Origin: Azadirachta indica
Lineage: Eukaryota > Streptophyta > Magnoliopsida > Sapindales > Meliaceae
Length of the DNA stretch: 64,000 bases
Assembly: GCA_022749755.1 (NCBI GenBank)
Contig: CM040452.1
Span: 310,001-374,000, forward strand
Direction of reading: 5' to 3'
In this document: positions 49,391 to 62,376 of the stretch, one piece after another
Position numbering within the stretch: position 1 is the stretch's first letter
Layout: the number at the start of each line of letters is the position of its first letter
The notes under the pieces: model-generated
Databases searched by the model: none
What the model was told of the DNA's origin: nothing
The model's input: the letters and a program-made list of their open reading frames with translations, nothing else
Made by a program: the position numbers and the translations under genes

Positions 49391-51217
49391 TGTCTAGCAA
49401 GTTCCATGAAAATTGTCGTCCACTGGCAAACTTTCGTCCTTCAATATGGAAGGACACTTTCGATCCCATGTCCTCACCTTACTTTGTAAAACTATTCTCT
49501 CTCTTTCTTATTTAATTATACTCTGACGTATATAGACGAAGTAAAACTTAATTCAGCTTGTCTTCTTTTGTGTGTGCATGCAGGAACTTGAATATGATGA
49601 TCAGTTTGAAGAGCTGAAAGAATAGGTGAAGGAAATGTTAAGTACTGCTGCTTCTACTGATGATCCGGTCAAGGAAGTTATTCTGAGTTATTCTGATCAA
49701 CTCGATGTGCCGTCTTCATGTGTCACAACACTTTGAGACTGGAGATTGAAAAATGATTTTCTCATATTTTTTAAATGCATTCTGATCTTACTGCTGAGAA
49801 TGACTATGACTTGTATACTGTTACTCTTGAATTTAGAATTTTCAGACAACACCGTTTCAAAATGTCATGTGATAAGTATATGCATATATATGTAAAAATA
49901 TGTATGTTTGATACTCTAAAGTTATGATAAAAATAAAAGAGATCAGGGTTGCTACAAATATTATTGTCTAGTCTTGCACGATTTTAATTTTTAATGGAAA
50001 CAATTAGTTAAATGGATTTAATACAAACATATGATACTAATAAACACATAATGGATATAAATCAGGTATGTCTAACAAATTTCAGGAGTCCGATGGTAAA
50101 TTTAAGGAAAGTGTAGTCGGCGATGTGAGGGGGATGTTAAGTTTATATGAAGCTACACAATTAAGAGCACGCGAAGAAGATATTTTGGAGGAGGCCTTCA
50201 CTTTCACAAAGGCTCATCCGAAGAAGATATACTTGGCTCCATGTACAAGCCCTCATCTAGTAAAACACATAACTGAAGCCCTTGAGCAGCCCTTCAACAC
50301 AGGCGTGCCAAGACTTGAGGAACTCAAATACATATCTTTTTATAAGCATGAAGAATCTAGAAATGACACTCTACTTAAGTTTGCAAAATTTGATTTCAAT
50401 ATTGCACAATTATTGCACGAACAAGAGATGAGCTACCTCACAAGGTACATGTATGTTTATTTATAAATATATTTTTATAATCAATATTAATTAATTTATT
50501 TTAATTTTTAATTTATTGCAGTTGGTGGAAAGAGTTAAACTTCGCATCAATATACTATTATATGAGAGACAGACTTGTAGAGATTTACTTATGGAGTGTG
50601 GCACAACATTATAAGCGTTCTTACTCACATGCTCGGTTGATATAGTTATTAAAACTACTATGTTGACATTGGTTATAGATGATACCTATGATGGTTTACT
50701 TGATGAACTCCGACTTTTTACAGATGCAATAGTAACGGTTTGTATATATGTGTACATTAACTCAGTTATTAATTAATTAATGAAGGAATTATAAAGATAC
50801 TAAAACATACAATTAGTCATGAAAATTATATGTCTTCATTCACCGGTGGGACATTGATGCCCTTAGTCAATTGCCAAATTATTTAAAACCTTTATATAGG
50901 TCTCTTTTGAATCTTTTTTAGGAATTAAACAACGAAGCGACAGAAGGAAGATCTTATAGTCTCATTTACAAAGGAAATGGTAATTAATGTTATTTGTTTA
51001 ACTAACTTTCTTCCACTTTAATATGCATGCATATACTCTTTATTGTAATGTCTATATTGTCACCATTAACTTGGTATTTTTGCTGAAAAAATTATTAGGT
51101 TAAATAGGTTGTGAGAGCATATTTCGTTGAGGCTCAATGGTTCCACGAAGGTTTTGTGCCATCATTTGATGAGCGCATGAGCAATGCTTTAATCTCAGCT
51201 TTTGTGTTCTTCTTCTA
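49391..51217 (+). pseudogene. TPS3: terpene synthase pseudogene, exons 1-6
   Basis: Same gene model as TPS1 in opposite orientation. Exon 1 (from 49391) MSSKFHENCRPLANFRPS..., with a mutated donor; exon 2 (49584-49871) with TAG at 49623-49625, further shifts, and an AT instead of GT donor; exon 3 (50066-50444) fully open, 379 nt as in TPS1, ending MSYLTR; exon 4 (50522-50737) has RDR and DDTYD coding DNA but a 2-nt insertion before it and a 6-nt loss after; exon 5 (50846-50979) lacks the AG acceptor and has TAG at 50919-50921; exon 6 (51099-51217) has TAG as third codon and runs into the 100-N gap. Exon 7 is not seen. Clearly non-functional. Confidence 0.92.
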
Positions 51218-51317
51218 NNNNNNNNNNNNNNNNNNNNNNNNNNNNNNNNNNNNNNNNNNNNNNNNNNNNNNNNNNNNNNNNNNNNNNNNNNNNNNNNNNN
51301 NNNNNNNNNNNNNNNNN
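51218..51317. other. Assembly gap (100 N)
   Basis: Exactly 100 N inside TPS3 exon 6. The far side is gypsy 3' sequence, not TPS. Confidence 0.98.
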
Positions 51318-51640
51318 TCATTGATCCGTGAATATTGATAACATGGCACATGCCAAGGCCTTATTTGAGCTAGGTGAAAACTACATCTAGTCAGTGACTA
51401 AATCAAAATTGTCCGGATGTTAGGAGCTATAAGGCCACATGGCTAAGCGCTTTTAGGTATGCACATATCAAGGAGAAATAACATGGCAAAAACATAACGA
51501 AATAACATATAGCGAAAACACGATGATATACTTATGATAAAAATAACACATAGTGAAAATGACACATGGCGAACTTATGGCAAACTAATACATGGTAGAA
51601 ACAACACATGAGAAAGCATACCTGGATTAAAGTCAAATCA
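51318..51640 (-). repeat. Gypsy 3' non-coding part with short degenerate repeats
   Basis: Between the integrase end and the gap. 51477-51640 holds about eight degenerate units around AACACATGGCGAAAAC (for example ATAACATGGCAAAAAC, ATAACATATAGCGAAAAC, ATAACACATAGTGAAAAT, GACACATGGCGAAC, AATACATGGTAGAAAC). Confidence 0.6.
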
Positions 51641-54600
51641 AGACTAGGTTACTTGTAGTATCTACGGAGTTAGTCTACATTCTATGAAAGTTTAATCGCA
51701 CAACATATGGGTAGGTCAGCTAATATACGCCTACTCTGACGACTCTTTGAACGCAACATGGACCTTTCCACATTTCAATAAGCTTAGTAAAGCTCCTATC
51801 ATTCAGTTTAAAAGTGACTTTTCTCAAGACCAGGTCACTCTCCTTGAAGCTCTGAGGCCTGACCTTGGAGATATAATACCGAGCAATTTTTTGCTGGTAC
51901 ATCGCTCCTTTAACTTAAGCCCACTCCCTTTTTTCCTCAAAAAGGTCAAGAGAAATGTTGAGTTAGGTTGTGTTCTGTACATTATATAGTAAAGAGTTTA
52001 GAATATGGGTATTCCTACCTCAGTTGGGATCACCGCCTCTATGCTAAATGCCAAGAAGTAGGGTATTACTCCGATGAAGGTCTTATAAATGGTCTAATAT
52101 GCCCATAACACTTCCAATAACTTACCCACCTAGGTCCATTTCTTACTTCCCAATATCTTCTTCAACAGATTCTTGATAATTTTGTTGACCACTTCTACCT
52201 GCTCGTTGGATTGAGGATGAGTAGGTGTTGTGTAGCGGTTCTCAATATTCCACCTATTGCAGAAATTCCAGAACTCTTTGTTATCAAATTATATGCCATT
52301 ACTAGTTATGATGATGCAGGGGCATTACAAATTGGCACACAATAACTTTCCAAATGAAGTTAATTGTTCTTCTCTCGGTGATCTTGGCCAGCGGCTCCAC
52401 TTCGGCCCATGTGGTGAAATAGTCCACTGAAGCAATAGCAAACTTAGCCTGACCCTTTTCTATTGGGAATGGCCTAATAAGATCAATGCCTCACTAAGCA
52501 AATGGCCATAAAAAGCTCAAAGTGATTAGGTTCTCTGGAGAAAGTCGAATCATCTTAGCATGCCTCTAACAAGTATAGTAGGTCTAGGAGGTGGTTTTCG
52601 AATCTTCGTGCATTGTTGGCCAATAATACCCCTAGTACAAGGCCTTGTAGGTTAAAGCGCTCCCCTTGGAATGATTCCCGTATGATCCCTCATATATTTC
52701 TATCATGATATATTCTGCTTCATTCAGATGTAAGCATTATAGATAAGGGAAAGAAAAGTTGTGCCTATACAACACCTCATCTATCAAACAGTATCTTGCA
52801 ACATAGTATTTAAGCTTTCTTGTCCTCCGGTAAGTTTCCCAAAGTCAAGTTTTCAATAACCAGATCCATCTAGCATGGGAACTTGCTAATATATTGCACG
52901 CTTCCACTGTTATAATCAATAGAGAACCTAGGCAGAATCTCAACCAGTATTGAGTTGGGCAAGGAAGTATCAACAAGAGACACTAGACTTGTTAGAATAT
53001 TAGCTCTAAAGTTCTGGTCTTTTGGAATCTATAGGAGAATTAGTTGATTAAACTGCCCGGCTAACTCTTTTGCCTTCCTTAAGTAAATAACAATGCTATC
53101 TTTCTTGGCCTAGTACATTCCATTGACCTGTTATACCACAAGCTAAAAGTCATTCATGATTTCTAACTTTTTGTACTCAGGCTCGTTGCTATCTTAAGCC
53201 CTACAAGAAGTGCCTCATACTTTACTTTATTGTTCAAGGTCTTGAACTCAAATCTCAAGTATAACTCACCGCCACCCTGTTTGGAATAATAATTACAATT
53301 CTGGTACCACTCTCTTGGGAGCTTGATGATGACACATCCTCATGCAACACCCAAGGTGTTACCTCAGTCTTTTAGCCTGCGCCCTACTTTAAATCTTCCT
53401 CTAGCCCTTCTCTGCCATCTGTAAAATCGGTAATGAAGTTAGCAATAATTTGGCCCTTAATGGCATTTTACAGGTAGTAATAGATCTCAAACTCGTTTCT
53501 TTATACACCATTTAACAAGTCTCCTTGAGTTCTTTAGTTTGTGTAAGATCTACCTTAATGAATATTCGGTGACGACAATAATGGAATGAGCTTGAAAATA
53601 AAGCCTCAACTTCCTAAAGGATACCATCAACGCTAGCACTAGCTACTCTTGCTTCAAGTATCTCTTTTTTACGTCTAGAATCACTTTATTAGTGTAGTAA
53701 ACAGACTTTTGCACTCCGTCCTTTTCTTCACAGACCAAGACTAAGTTGACTGTTGTTGTTGAGATTGCAAGGTAGATTAGGAGGTTGTCTCCTACTTGTG
53801 ACTTTTCTAACACTGGTGAATTGGTAAGAGATAGCTCTTCAAACTAGGAAATGTAACCTCGCACTTGTCATCCCATAGATTCCTCTTAGCTCTCTCAATA
53901 GCTTAAAAGAACGGATGGCATCAATTTGTATACTTAGAGACAAACCGGCTCAAGGCAGCAATTTTACCTACCAAGCTCTAGACCTCCTTAGTGTTGCGGG
54001 AGATCTCAATGTAATAATTGTTATAATCTTTTCCAAATTGGCTTAATGCTTCGCTGGTGCACCATAAAGCCTAAAAACTTTCTCGCCAAGACTTCGAAAG
54101 TGCATTTCTTGAGGTTCAACTTCATTTCATATCTCCTTAACATATCAAACGTTGCCATCAAGTAGGCTACATAATCTGCTGTCTTCACTGACTTCATTAA
54201 TATTTTGTCAATATAAATTTCTATGATTTTTTCTTAATTTATTCCTTGAATAACTTGTTCACCAAGTGTTGATATATTGTCCTGACATTTTTTAAAATAA
54301 AGGGCATTACTTTGTAATAATATAAACCTTTATTAGTGATGAATGAAGTCTTGTCCTCATTTAGAGCATACATCTTGACCTAGTTATAATTAGAAAAGGT
54401 GTTCATAAAGCTCAACAATTCGTACTCAGTTGTAGCATCAACTAGTTAGTCTCTTCAGAGTAAGGGAAAATTATTTTTCGAGTATACTTTGTTAAGGTTG
54501 GTGAAATCCACACGTATGCACCACTTGTCATAAAGCTTTTTCACCAAAACTACGTTGGACACCCACTTAGTGTACTTAGAAACCAACTTAGAGTAATCAG

Positions 54601-57425
54601 TCAACTTCTTCTTTAATTGCTTCGTACCTCTCTTAGTTAAAGGTCCTCATCTTTTATTTCATCAATCATTAGAAATGATCTACATTAAGGTGGTGGCAAA
54701 TGATGTAGGGGTTGATGTCTAGCATATCCTCGTGGCCCTATACAAATATATCCATATACTCTCTGATGAAATTAATAAGGGAGGCTCAAACTTCAAGATC
54801 AAGCCTTGTTCCCACATTAATCACTTAGGCAAGCCTATCTTTCGCGATCAAAACCGACTTTGTGTCCTTCACTGGCTCTCTATGCTTTTCAAACTCAGCA
54901 GTTCTAGGGTTTAAGGTTAAGACTTGGTGGCATCCCCTAACCAAAGTGGCATAACACCTCTACACTATCAGTTGGTCTTCCCGGAGGATTCTCACTCTAT
55001 CTTCCACTTGAAACTTCATCTTCAAATGATAAATAGATACAACTCTCTGGGTTGCCATGAGAAATGGGCATCTAAGCATAACATTATATGAGCTAAAACG
55101 GTCTACTATAACAAAATCTATCATAATGATGAGTTGGGTTGGCTACTCTCTCATAATTATCGACAAATGTGACGTTTTCTCACGGCATCACCTTATCTCT
55201 AGTGAAACCATTAAAATGGGTAAGTACCTGTTGGGTCTGTGTTATAGCTAATCCCAATTTGTTGAAGGCGCTCTTGAATAGAATGTCAATCAAACTTCCA
55301 GTGTCGACAAGAACTCTCTCCACATCCTTACTAGTTATCCATAAAGAAGTGATCAGCTCGTCGTCATGTGATAAGACCACATCTTTAGTGTCCTCTTCTG
55401 TGAACATGATTGGAGTGATAGCCATCCTCAACATCTATGAGGGCCCAGTTACAAGATTCACCTCGTGTTTGTTATACATTAAGGCTGGATCACAAGAGTG
55501 GGCCTTTCGGGCTCTATTATAGTTCCCCACTAATTGTGTTGATAAAGTCCACATCTTACTTTTTTCTCACTTTTGCTAGGCTTTTGTCTTTACCCCTCGA
55601 AGCATCACCTTGCCACGTTCCCTCCTAAATCTTTCCCTTCACCTCGATCAAAAATTCCTTCAAACACCCATTGTTTATTAGGTATTGGATTTGCTACCTC
55701 AAGTTACAGCATTCGAAAGTGTTATATCCGTGATCTTTATTAAAGTCACAATATTTTCGCATATTCCTTCTCTTAGGCTTGCTTATCTATTTAGGAGGCT
55801 TTACTAATAGACCCTTATACCGAATGATGTAGAAAATATGTTCCTAAGATGTGTTCAATGGATAATACATTAGGGGAGGTACCGAGCGTTGCTCCCCCTT
55901 TATTATGTGAACAGGCTCCTTGCTTGGTAAAGGCAGAGGTCAGAGTATCTCTAATCTTAAAAAAAAATGACGTTTGAATGGTAATAGTATTGGCTGGTGT
56001 CCTCGCCCACTAAGTGGATCCGCTTGTGGTTGTTGCTCAGCTCGAGGTGGGTGTAAATCTACCTTTTTCTTCTCTCTGGCCTTCTTACTAATGTCTTCAA
56101 CTCTTTCAAGCTCTCGCTTGATGTTACGTCTATCTTTAATAGCTACTTGTCGAATGGCCCTATTGTAGGCCTCCTAGGATGAGGTGGGCAGTCGTTCTTC
56201 AAAGGAGAACCATATTAGGCCTATATAAAGGTTGTACCAGAAGTTACACAGCATTTTTACCTCTCTATACACCCACATCTACATCACTTTGTCATGATAA
56301 CGCTTAACGAAATCTTTCAAGGGCTCTTGCCTAATCTACTTGATGTACTACAAGGTGGTTGAATATTTGCTAGGTGGCTTAACTTCTTAAAAATAGAGTA
56401 CAAACTTGCTCGCAAAAGTGGTGAAATCAAGAACTGTATTGGCAAAAGCTTCTTGTACTAGATTCTTGCGGGCCCCAATAATGTAGTAAAAAAAAGCTTG
56501 CATATCACTTCGTTGGGGGCCTCTTGTACCAACATCAAATCTTAAAACATCTTTATGTAGGCAATTAGGTCAGTCTAATCTCATAGAACTCGAGGTGGGC
56601 ATATTGAACTTCTTTGGCAAACTAGCTCTTTTAACTTCTTCCGTAAGCAGTGCATTGAAATCTCCAAGAAGGTTTTCTGGACTTGGTTTGACATTACTAG
56701 CCCTCAACTCCTTTACTTCGGCCTACACTTTCTTCAGCTACTTTCTCAAGCTTTCTACATAAGATGGCTCAAGGTTGTTGCCTTCTTGCCACCTAGCCAT
56801 TAATGAATACCCTAAATCCTCGTGTACAAACCCTTCTACTGGGCACTTTGACTCTTCAATCGGTTGCTGACAGTTGATTTTTCATCGCTGTGGTGACTCT
56901 TGATAGGCTACTGCATAAGCTCTCTAACCTAGGAAGGTTCCAGTAGCATGTTGTGCTAGCTAAGCTCGTGCCAATCATCTCGATTAGGCTTATTTTGGTC
57001 ATCCTGGATAAGTTCTTGTTTAGGGAGACTTTCTGCTTAGTCCCCTTTTATATTGTTGCGGCAGTGGTAAAATGCTTAAGTTGGTGCATGGATAAGCCAT
57101 CATATGTTAGATTTGAATCCTAATTTCAACTAACTCTTTTACTTCTCTGACCTTTACTTAATCTAAGTCATGCTTATCCATTACGGCCTTGCCTTTTCTT
57201 CTCTAGACCGAGTCCACAACCATATCTCCTATATTTTGACTCTCCGCAACCTCTATCTCTGCAACCTCTATGGGATTTTGGCTTTTTAATTGGTGATTAC
57301 TATGGCTAGGCTCTCATGTGTCATCTTACCCTTCTCGGATCTTCAAATGGCAGCATGTGACTTTTTGGGTGAGCACGTAAATTATAGAGGGGCCTCTCGC
57401 TCAAATTTCCCACAGACGATGCCAC
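51640..57425 (-). mobile_element. Ty3/gypsy element, internal region, dead
   Basis: Minus-strand gag-pol, read right to left: leader with GTGGCATCGTCTGTGGG directly inside the LTR (about 57425-57405); gag (about 56660-56200, FVKRYHDKVM) ending in a His/Cys-rich motif near 55740; protease with VLVDTGSLIDILF (about 55310); reverse transcriptase (about 54900-53700) in which the YVDD box is YIDK (about 54210); RNase H (about 53400-52950); integrase (GIDLIRPFPIEKGQAKFAIA at about 52480-52420, ITSNGI where VTDNGT is expected, NEQVEVVNK); and the integrase C-terminal module SFKESDLVLRKVTF, MWKGPCCVQRVVR (51880-51730). Many stop codons. The style is that of the Tat/Athila branch; lineage is inference. 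Confidence 0.85.
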
Positions 57426-57648
57426 TGTTGATAGGTGGATTTTTTGAACCCTACACCAATGTTTGAGGTGGGAATAGGTGTACCCAAAATGGTTAAACTA
57501 AGTCTTATACAATGCAATCCGAAACTATACCAAAGGGTAGAACCACTTGGACTCACTAGCAATATCAAAATACAAACATTCCTTTTTATACATATAGCTT
57601 TTATGTTCAACTCATTCTTCCTTTGAGTAACCCATGATTCAATACATT
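57426..57648 (-). repeat. Gypsy 5' LTR, inner part
   Basis: Starts TGTTGATAGGTGG on the plus strand directly beside the leader. A hAT element follows at 57649; the LTR probably resumes at about 60968 and ends somewhere before about 61700. I could not fix the outer end. Confidence 0.5.
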
Positions 57649-60600
57649 TAAGGTGGCAATTTGGGACACGAAACGATTATTCGACACGAATTTGGTGCTA
57701 TTAAATGGATTCGGATTTAAAAATCTTGATACAAATAATAATCGCGTCGTATTTGTGTCGACACAATTATTATTCATGTCGTATCCGTATTTAACCTATA
57801 AGATATGATTATTTATTTAAGATACGATTAATTAAATAAATAATCATGTCTTAAACGAATAAATGAATAAACGAATAATCGTGTTTCAAACGAATAAACG
57901 AATAATCATATTTTAAATGAATATATTTAAAAAATTTTTAAAAATATATAAGATAAATTTTTTAATTACAAACAATCCCTAATATAAGGATCGAATTATT
58001 AAATATATATTATGTTTAATAATAATACATAATTTATAATATCTTTAAGGACCTCAATAATAATTATCAAATTAACCTATCCAAACTTCACCTAAATCTT
58101 TCGTTTTCTTTCTTAAAAGTCGCCGCCCCTCTCCCAGACTCTACCCACTATCACCGAACACCAAATAATTGAATTGATCTTCTTCGACCTATCCTTTTTT
58201 TTTTTACTTCTTCGGTTTCAAATATTTAGATAAAAAAGGTTAGTCATTTGTTCTTAATATTTTTAATCCATATATCTATATGTACAACAAATTTGTAAAT
58301 TTTTTTTTTAATTTCATAATTAATATTATCTACTTATGCATAACATGCATATATAATAATAATAATGTGAATGCCTTGTTCTATGTGTAAGTCTATTATC
58401 AATTTTAAGCTTTAATATTTTAATTCCTAAATATAAGTTGTACATAGTTGAGAAAATAAATACGAAGTTGATGCATAATATTTCCAATATTTGAGTGTTT
58501 CTGTTTTTTATACAAAACCTTGTAGGATTTTTTTTCTAAAAGCTTAATTCAACTTCTTATCTTTTTCGATCTAAGCCATTTTTAATTGTAGCTTCCAATG
58601 TAATAGCTAGCTTTCTGGAATTTATTAACAATTAGTGTTAAGATATTTTAAAAGAAAAAAATTATTTATATATCTTTTGTAATTTATTTTTTATAATGCA
58701 TACTTTTTTCACTATAACTTGTAAGAAATAAAAATTATATTAACTCTATTTTTATATTTTACAGAAAGAAAATGGATTCAACTGAAATTAATATGGTTGA
58801 TAATTTTGCAAGTATTAGAGATGATGACATTGATAGTATTATTCAGTTGGAGGATAATACTAAAAAAAGTTGTTCAAAATACACTAGAAAATGTAAACGA
58901 AAGCTTATTTCATAAGTTTGGACATTATTTAAAAAATTGTCAATCAGTCAATTTTCATATGCAAAACAAAGAACAAAACGCAAAAAGTGTGGCATTGTTT
59001 ACATTTGTCCAAGTACAAATGATACAAGTAATATGAAAAAACACGACTACTTATCCTAAATTATTGATGTCAGTGATCCTATGCAGATACTTATTGATCA
59101 TGCTTTAGGGTTTGTGTCAGTTTGTGTTCTCGAATTTAATCCTAATGTATATTGGGATATTTTTAGCTGATAAGATATTAAAATTGTTATGTGAATGGGG
59201 TATTGAGAAAAAAATATTTTCATTGACTTTAGACAATACTTCAAGTAATGATGTTTGTGTTAAAATGTTAAAAAGTCAATTGAAAATAAGGAGAATATTA
59301 TTGTCTAATGGAGATTTTTTTCACGTTCATTAGTGTGCACATATTATTAATTTCATAGTTCAAGAGGGGTTAACAAAAATTAAGAGAGAAATGGAAAATG
59401 TTCATGAAAGTGTGAAATATCTCAAAAGATCGCAGATAAGAAAACAAAAATTTTTAGAATGTGTTAGACAAGTGTCTCTAAATAGTAAGAAAGGATTAAG
59501 GCAAGATGTTCCTATAAAATGAAATTTTACTTTTGTTATGCTTGAAAGTGCTTTATATTATAAAAAAGCTTTTTGTCACTTATAATTAAATGACTCTAAT
59601 TACAAGTATTGTTCTTCTAAATATGAGTGGGGAGAAAGTAGAAAAAATTAGCAAATTTTTGTATTTTTTTATGATATTACTTGCATTTTTTTGGCACAAA
59701 GTACCCCACTTCATATTTATATTTTCCAAAAGTGTTTGCTACTTATATAACTTTAAAGCAATTGATGAAAGGTGAGGATGACTATATGAGACATATGGCA
59801 GAAAAAATAATGGTCAAGTTTTTGAAGTATTGGTCTAATTTTTCTACCATACTGACAATTGCTTTTATCTTAAATTCTCGTTAAATGTTATTTATTGAGT
59901 TTGCATAAAAAAGGTTTTATAGTCAGAATTCAACACAGATTAAATATGTTTGAGATAAATTGTTTTCTATGTTCAATGAATACATAGTTAATTCATTGGA
60001 ATAATCTTCCTTGACCACATCCACAATTTCTACCAAAGCTCGACATGGTAGTTCAAATATGGCATATAATGATCTTAGATTCAATGAGACCATGGACATA
60101 CTAAAGGTAAAATCTATAAGTATTTATAATATTTTGATTATTTAATTTTTGCTTATGACTTGTATGTAACTCTAATATAATTATATTTCTTGTAAGAGTT
60201 TGATGACTTTGAAAGTATGGATTATAATAATTTAAATCAAAAGACTCAATTGGAACTTTTTTTGGATGAGCCACGAGTAGATAAAAATACTAATTTAGAC
60301 ATTCTAGACTTTTGGAAACGAAATGAGTTTCGTTATCCTACACTTTCTTCCATGGTTTATGATGTCTTGAGCAGTCCTATATCTACTGTTGCATCTAAAT
60401 CAGCTTTTAGCGTTAATGGTAGAGTACTTGATCAATTTCGAAATACACTTAAAGCCAAAAATAGTGGAAACATTGGTTTGTACAAGAGATTGGTTGTTTG
60501 AGGAGAGTGGTAACAAATTTTTTATATGATTGATTTAAATTTTCTTGTTATTGCTTATAAGTGATTATATTTACATTTTATTTTTGTTATTGTTACAAAA

Positions 60601-60959
60601 AGCAACCATACCCAATTGAATGATCTTATTAGAGAGATATTAAATTTGAATATCTCAAGTACTTCATTTTCAAAAAGTAGTACAATTCCTACTAGTTCTT
60701 AGTTATTACTTGAGAAAAATTGATATTTGAGTTTATATTTTTTAGCTTTTAGATGTTATATATGTTGTTTTTGTTATTTAGGAGAATTGAATTGAATAAA
60801 TTTTTGTTATTTAACTTTTAGTTGTTATATATGTTGTTTCAGTTATTTGAGAGAATTGAATTGAATAATAAATAAATCATATTCATGTCAAATGAATATT
60901 AAAAGAATCTTACTAGTGTCGGTCTAAATTTGATTCGTTTATCGAAATTGCTACCTCTA
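57649..60959 (+). mobile_element. hAT transposon
   Basis: About 3.3 kb with terminal inverted repeats: TAAGGTGGCAATTTGGG on the left, TAGAGGTAGCAATTTCG (minus strand) on the right, typical of Ac/Tam3-like plant hATs. The flanks AATACATT (57641-57648) and AATACACC (60960-60967) agree at 6 of 8 bases, a decayed 8-bp target-site duplication. It contains a broken transposase gene on the plus strand. Confidence 0.8.
58772..60501 (+). pseudogene. hAT transposase pseudogene
   Basis: Starts MDSTEINMVDNFASIRDDD. A BED-like zinc finger region (KKCGIVYICPSTNDTSNMKK) lies at about 58980-59045. The RNase H-fold core is in pieces: WGIEKKIFSLTLDNTSSNDV (59190-59250), AHIINFIVQEGL (59335-59375), CVRQVSLNSKKGLRQDVPIK (59460-59520) and the ISKFL...KYPTS.LYFPKVF stretch (59650-59740). 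The C-terminal dimerisation region is open (60217-60501: LELFLDEPRVD, DILDFWKRNEFRYPTLS, STVASKSAFSVNGRVLD). An intron is likely between about 60108 and 60196. Many stops and shifts: inactive. Confidence 0.85.
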
Positions 60960-60967
60960 AATACACC

Positions 60968-62376
60968 TCAACATACACTTTCGAAATCAAAGAGATTCTT
61001 GAGAATGTCAAAATGTGCACTGTCCATTTCTCACCAAACTACTTTACCCACCTTATCTTGTCTTCGAACCCACCCTCTCGACGCCACAATACCACTAAAC
61101 TGATATGCGCATTTCCTAGAAGACAGAAAGAAGGTCAAATAAGGGTCGCCTCTCTAAAAGCCATCTCTAATGCTTAAGTCAACATCTAGTTAGAGAGGAA
61201 AATGAAGAGGGCATAAGTATCTCCCTCTAAAGGTGATAAAACAAGGTAAAAGTCAACATGAAGAAAGTATACTTATGTGGTGGTCAACAAAGCATTAAGG
61301 GGCAAAGGAGTCAACATAAAATAAGGTGAATGATGTTATGTATAGTGCATTTACTATGCATTCATGGTGATTTTCGTGGTGGATGTATGGGATAAAATGA
61401 GGGAAAAGGGAGATGAACTTTTTGGAGAAGATAACCCTTCTTTTCCTAGGAATTGTAATGAATGAGTTGTCCCTAAAATAATATACTTTTGTATGAAATA
61501 GAAATATTTGAATTTGATTGGATAAAAAGTGTTTCCCTAACTTTGGCCTTGATCTTTACATATGTCTTCCTGTTATTGACTTTTAATGTCCTTTGTCCAT
61601 GTGACATGTGGTGGGTTAAGATAAGCATATCAAATCTTATCCAAGCCCCAAAAGCCACATGTCACCATTTTGTTAGCTATAAAGATTGCTCTGTACCCTA
61701 GTGGATAGGTGGAACATCCTTATTTTTTCAACTGGCTTGCAGTTCCTACTTAGACTTTGCACAGTCCCCATCTAGGCTTTACATAGTATTTGTACGATGC
61801 TTGACGGGATCCTGCTACCTACTGATCTTGCTGGTAGCCTATCTGCTGTCTTTTTACTAGTCCCCCATGAGATATTTTTTATGCAAAATGTAGCTCAATA
61901 GGTATTCTAAGGATGCTTGGAGGTGGGCTCTAGCACACTGAGGCACATAGGCATCCCTACTCCCTTATTTAAGGAGATCGAACGTTTGGCGATAAATTAT
62001 TCAAAGCCAATGGAAATACTTTTATGCGTAATGGAGAATTGAGGGCACTTTTCTAACCCTCTTGTATGTGTTGTGGTATATGAGCACATTTATCATATGC
62101 ACTATAGTACATGATTTAAGATAGATAATAGGAAAAATTACTTCTAGATTTAAGATCAATTAATTGAATATTATCAATAAAATAAAAAATAATTAATGAA
62201 TTTAATTTACTCAACCGTTATTTTCCTATTTTATTTAGCAATAGTTATTTTTATTTTAAATTCCCATTAAAAGTTTTTCCCATTTTCTTCAATATAATAA
62301 CTGGAAAGTAATGATTTACTTGTTCTATTTAAAGAGAAGAGGCTTCAACAATTTTTTTACACTGTACAAAATTAAA
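60968..62376. other. Probable LTR remainder, then unassigned DNA
   Basis: 60968-61330 reads like continued LTR sequence (several GTCAACA words, no coding). 61330-62300 shows no gene that I recognise on either strand. Confidence 0.4.
62324..62331 (+). promoter_or_regulatory. Candidate TATA box of the SPH gene
   Basis: TATTTAAA about 50 bp before the ATG at 62377. Confidence 0.35.

Noticed and set aside
55057..56168. Several plus-strand frames of 60-117 codons
   Set aside because: They are antisense to the gypsy gag-protease region.
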